Assembly (NCBI RefSeq): GCF_000308875.1
Contig: NZ_BAGL01000035.1
Location: 1-64,000 of the forward strand
Length of the DNA: 64,000 bases
Source: Nocardia transvalensis NBRC 15921
GTDB taxonomy: Bacteria; Actinomycetota; Actinomycetes; Mycobacteriales; Mycobacteriaceae
Direction of reading: 5' to 3'
The notes under the pieces were generated by a model. That model ran no database searches and was not told the DNA's origin. It was given only the letters and a program-made list of their open reading frames with translations. Below are positions 61,653-64,000 of this stretch, piece after piece (the stretch's first letter is position 1; each line of letters starts with the position of its first letter). Both the position numbers and the translations under genes were made by a program.

Positions 61653-62573
61653 GTGAGTGAGCGGGTGATGCGGACGGGATACGAGCTGTCACATCTGGCG
61701 GCCCTGGAGGCCGAGTCGGTCCACATCTTCCGGGAGGTCGCGGCGACCTTCGAGCGGCCGGTGCTGTTGTTCTCCGGCGGTAAGGATTCGGCGGTCATGC
61801 TGGAGCTGGCGCGCAAGGCGTTCTGGCCGGCGCCGCCGCCGTTCGCGCTGTTGCACGTCGACACCGGGCACAACTTCGACGAGGTGATCGACTTCCGCGA
61901 CCGCACCGCGGCGCGGGTCGGGGCGCGGCTGCTGGTGGCGCGGGTGCAGGACGATATCGATGCCGGGCGCTCGGTGGAGCGGCCGGGCGAGAGCCGCAAC
62001 CGGTTGCAGACGACGACGCTGCTGCGCGCCCTCGCCGAGCACCGGTTCGACGCGGTGTTCGGCGGCGCCCGGCGCGACGAGGAGAAGGCGCGCGCCAAGG
62101 AGCGGGTGTTCAGCTTCCGCGACGAATTCGGCGCCTGGGAGCCGCGGGCGCAGCGGCCGGAGATCTGGAACCTCTACAACGGCAGGCACCGCCCGGGCGA
62201 GCACATTCGGGTGTTCCCGCTGTCGAACTGGACCGAACTCGACATCTGGGAGTACATCGACCGGGAGGCGGTGGAACTGCCGTCGCTGTACTACGCGCAC
62301 CGCCGCACGGTGCTGCACCGCGACGGAATGCTGCTGGCCGCCAACCGGTTCCTGCCGCAGCGCCCGGACGAGGAGGCGTTCGAGGCGACCGTCCGCTTCC
62401 GCACGGTCGGCGACGCCACCTGCACCGGCTGCGTCGAGAGCACCGCGGCCGATCCGGCGGCCGTGATCGCGGAGACGGCGGTCACCCGGCTCACCGAGCG
62501 CGGCGCGACCCGCGCCGACGACCGGATCTCGGAATCGGGCATGGAGGACCGCAAGCGGGAGGGCTACTTCTGA
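61653..62573 (+). CDS. cysD: Sulfate adenylyltransferase subunit 2
   Basis: 306 residues from GTG 61653. The PP-motif SGGKDSAVML (about 42-51) binds ATP; LLHVDTGHNFDEVIDFRD, FGGARRDEEKARAKERVFSF, NLYNGRHRPGEHIRVFPLSNWTELDIW and RFRTVGDATCTGCVES are diagnostic. With CysN it makes adenosine 5'-phosphosulfate from sulfate and ATP. Its stop overlaps the cysN start. Confidence 0.96.
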   Translation: MSERVMRTGYELSHLAALEAESVHIFREVAATFERPVLLFSGGKDSAVMLELARKAFWPAPPPFALLHVDTGHNFDEVIDFRDRTAARVGARLLVARVQDDIDAGRSVERPGESRNRLQTTTLLRALAEHRFDAVFGGARRDEEKARAKERVFSFRDEFGAWEPRAQRPEIWNLYNGRHRPGEHIRVFPLSNWTELDIWEYIDREAVELPSLYYAHRRTVLHRDGMLLAANRFLPQRPDEEAFEATVRFRTVGDATCTGCVESTAADPAAVIAETAVTRLTERGATRADDRISESGMEDRKREGYF

Positions 62574-64000
62574 TGAGCCGCAACATGTTACGACTGGCGA
62601 CGGCGGGCAGCGTCGACGACGGCAAGTCGACCCTGATCGGCCGGCTGCTGTTCGATTCGAAGAATCTGTTCACCGATCAGCTGGCGGCGATCGAGCGCGT
62701 CAGCGCCCAACGCGGCGACGCCGCCACGGATCTGGCGCTGGTGACCGACGGGCTGCGGGCCGAACGCGAACAGGGCATCACGATCGATGTCGCGTACCGC
62801 TACTTCGCCACGCCGCGAAGGAAGTTCGTCATCGCCGACACCCCCGGCCACGTGCAGTACACCCGCAATATGGTGACGGGCGCGTCGACGGCGGATCTGG
62901 CGCTGATCCTGGTCGATGCCCGCAAGGGCGTGGTCGAGCAGACCCGCCGGCACGCCTTCCTGGCCGCGCTGCTCGGCGTCCCGCACCTGGTGGTGTGCGT
63001 GAACAAGATGGACCTGGTGGACTGGTCGGAGAGCCGATTCGACGAGATCCGCACGGAATTCGCCGATTTCGCCGCCAAGCTGACCGTCGGCGACCTGAGT
63101 TTCGTGCCGGTGTCGGCGCTGCACGGCGACAATGTCGTGGATCCGTCGCCGCACAGCCCGTGGTACGCGGGACCGCCGCTGCTGCACCGCCTCGAGGAGG
63201 TGCACATCGCCTCGGACCGCAATCTCATCGACGCGCGGCTGCCGGTGCAGTACGTCATCCGGCCGGGACAGGAGGCGGGCGCAGCCGCGCCCCGCACCTA
63301 CGCCGGGACCGTCGCGGGCGGCATCTTCAAGCCGGGAGACGAGATCACCGTGCTGCCCTCGGGCCGCAGCACCCGGGTCGATCGCATCTGGGGTCCGGGC
63401 GGGACCAAGGTGGACGAGGCGTTCACCGGGATGGCGGTTTCGCTGACGCTGGAGGACGAGGTCGACGTCGGGCGCGGGGATATGCTGGCGCGCCCCGGGA
63501 ATCGGCCGCATCTGGATCGCGACCTCGACGCCATGGTGTGCTGGTTCTCCGACGACACCGTGCTGCGGCCCGGGGCCGGATACGAACTGCGCACCGCGGC
63601 CCAGGCGAGCAAGGTCGAGGTCACCGGCCTGGACTACCGGCTCGACGTCAACACCCTGCACCGGGTGGCGGACGCGGACAGTATGGCGCTCAACGACATC
63701 GCGCGCCTGTCGCTGCGCAGCCGCACGCCGCTGATGTTCGACGCCTACCGCGACAACCGCCGCACGGGCAGCTTCATCCTCGTGGACGAGGCGACCAATC
63801 AAACGGTGGCGGCGGGAATGATCCTCGCCCGCGATACGGGCCCACGGGAGAATGCGGAAGGGAACTCGCGGGCAAGTGGGGAAGGGAACTCGCGGGCAGG
63901 TACGGAAGAAAGCGCGCGGGAGACTGCGGACGGTCGCCGCGCGATCGCCGACGTCGTCTGGCACAGCTCGGCCGTCACCAGGGCGGAGCGCCCGCACGGG
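62573..64000 (+). CDS. cysNC: Sulfate adenylyltransferase subunit 1 / APS kinase (partial)
   Basis: ATG 62573 overlaps the cysD stop (TGATG). The GTPase has G1 GSVDDGKST (11-19), DTPGHVQYTRN and NKMDLVD; domains 2 and 3 follow with IRPGQEAGAAAPRTYAGTVAGG and SRTPLMFDAYRDNRRTGSFI. After residue 425 a Gly/Asn/Ser repeat linker leads to DVVWHSSAVTRAERPHG, the usual start of an APS-kinase domain, so this is a CysNC fusion as in mycobacteria. The window ends there. Confidence 0.92.
   Translation, partial: MSRNMLRLATAGSVDDGKSTLIGRLLFDSKNLFTDQLAAIERVSAQRGDAATDLALVTDGLRAEREQGITIDVAYRYFATPRRKFVIADTPGHVQYTRNMVTGASTADLALILVDARKGVVEQTRRHAFLAALLGVPHLVVCVNKMDLVDWSESRFDEIRTEFADFAAKLTVGDLSFVPVSALHGDNVVDPSPHSPWYAGPPLLHRLEEVHIASDRNLIDARLPVQYVIRPGQEAGAAAPRTYAGTVAGGIFKPGDEITVLPSGRSTRVDRIWGPGGTKVDEAFTGMAVSLTLEDEVDVGRGDMLARPGNRPHLDRDLDAMVCWFSDDTVLRPGAGYELRTAAQASKVEVTGLDYRLDVNTLHRVADADSMALNDIARLSLRSRTPLMFDAYRDNRRTGSFILVDEATNQTVAAGMILARDTGPRENAEGNSRASGEGNSRAGTEESARETADGRRAIADVVWHSSAVTRAERPHG
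63856..63927 (+). repeat. 24-bp in-frame repeat in the cysN-cysC linker
   Basis: Units start at 63856, 63880 and 63904, the first two with an identical 19-bp core GGAAGGGAACTCGCGGGCA. They code 8-residue units, EGNSRASG, EGNSRAGT and a diverged EESARETA, between the GTPase and kinase domains. Confidence 0.8.

Overview
The window is high-GC actinobacterial DNA with frequent GTG and a few TTG starts, Gly/Ala/Arg-rich proteins and almost no spacing inside operons. The gene order sucB - pepA - gcvT - ilvE - adoK - erpA - DUF3043 - cobU/cobT - cobS - asnB - ctaC - ctaF follows, as I recall it, the Mycobacterium tuberculosis Rv2215 to Rv2199c neighbourhood. Together with a WS/DGAT-type acyltransferase and the general style, this points to a mycolic-acid actinomycete, most likely Nocardia or a close relative. 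The genus is inferred, not shown.

Region 1 (1-20.2 kb) is this conserved housekeeping block: the lipoyl E2 subunit, leucyl aminopeptidase, glycine cleavage, branched-chain aminotransferase, adenosine kinase, Fe-S insertion, late cobalamin steps, peptidoglycan amidation (AsnB/LtsA type) and cytochrome oxidase subunits. Small accessory insertions interrupt it: a peroxiredoxin/AraC pair, a zinc-ribbon TetR plus GNAT pair, an MBL hydrolase, and a GlxA regulator with two tiny genes.

Region 2 (20.2-36.5 kb) is accessory: an FAD oxidase with a WS/DGAT-like protein, a WhiJ-type HTH/DUF397 pair, a tautomerase/SDR operon facing an MmyB-like regulator, a cold-shock-domain cluster of small genes, and a heat-shock module (Hsp20 and an HspR-like MerR regulator around a CIRCE operator). 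ArfB, a Tat lipoprotein of the beta-lactamase fold and a flavin monooxygenase/TetR pair follow.

Region 3 (36.6-53.3 kb) holds a MoxR-type AAA ATPase with its VWA partner, a secreted Gly/His/Trp-repeat protein, oxidoreductases, a large membrane pentapeptide-repeat protein, a decayed histidine phosphatase, a TetR/NAD-epimerase pair with a double operator, GtrA, arsenic methylation (arsM/arsR with a clear operator) and a permuted papain-fold protein.

Region 4 (53.3-64 kb) holds an imine-reductase-like enzyme, a TetR/KAS III pair with two operators, two alpha/beta hydrolases with a TetR regulator, repeats, an unknown 370-residue protein, an IclR regulator, and cysD-cysNC of sulfate activation, the last cut by the window edge.

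The regulatory layer is easy to read: at least eight divergent gene pairs carry dyads in the shared intergenic region, and terminator hairpins are common. A 25-nt hairpin family occurs five times, twice as inverted pairs. No rRNA, tRNA, CRISPR array, complete insertion sequence or prophage was seen. I found no defence island or biosynthetic cluster that would qualify as a new system. The best leads are the CobU-CobT fusion, the hairpin family, the zinc-ribbon TetR and several small genes.
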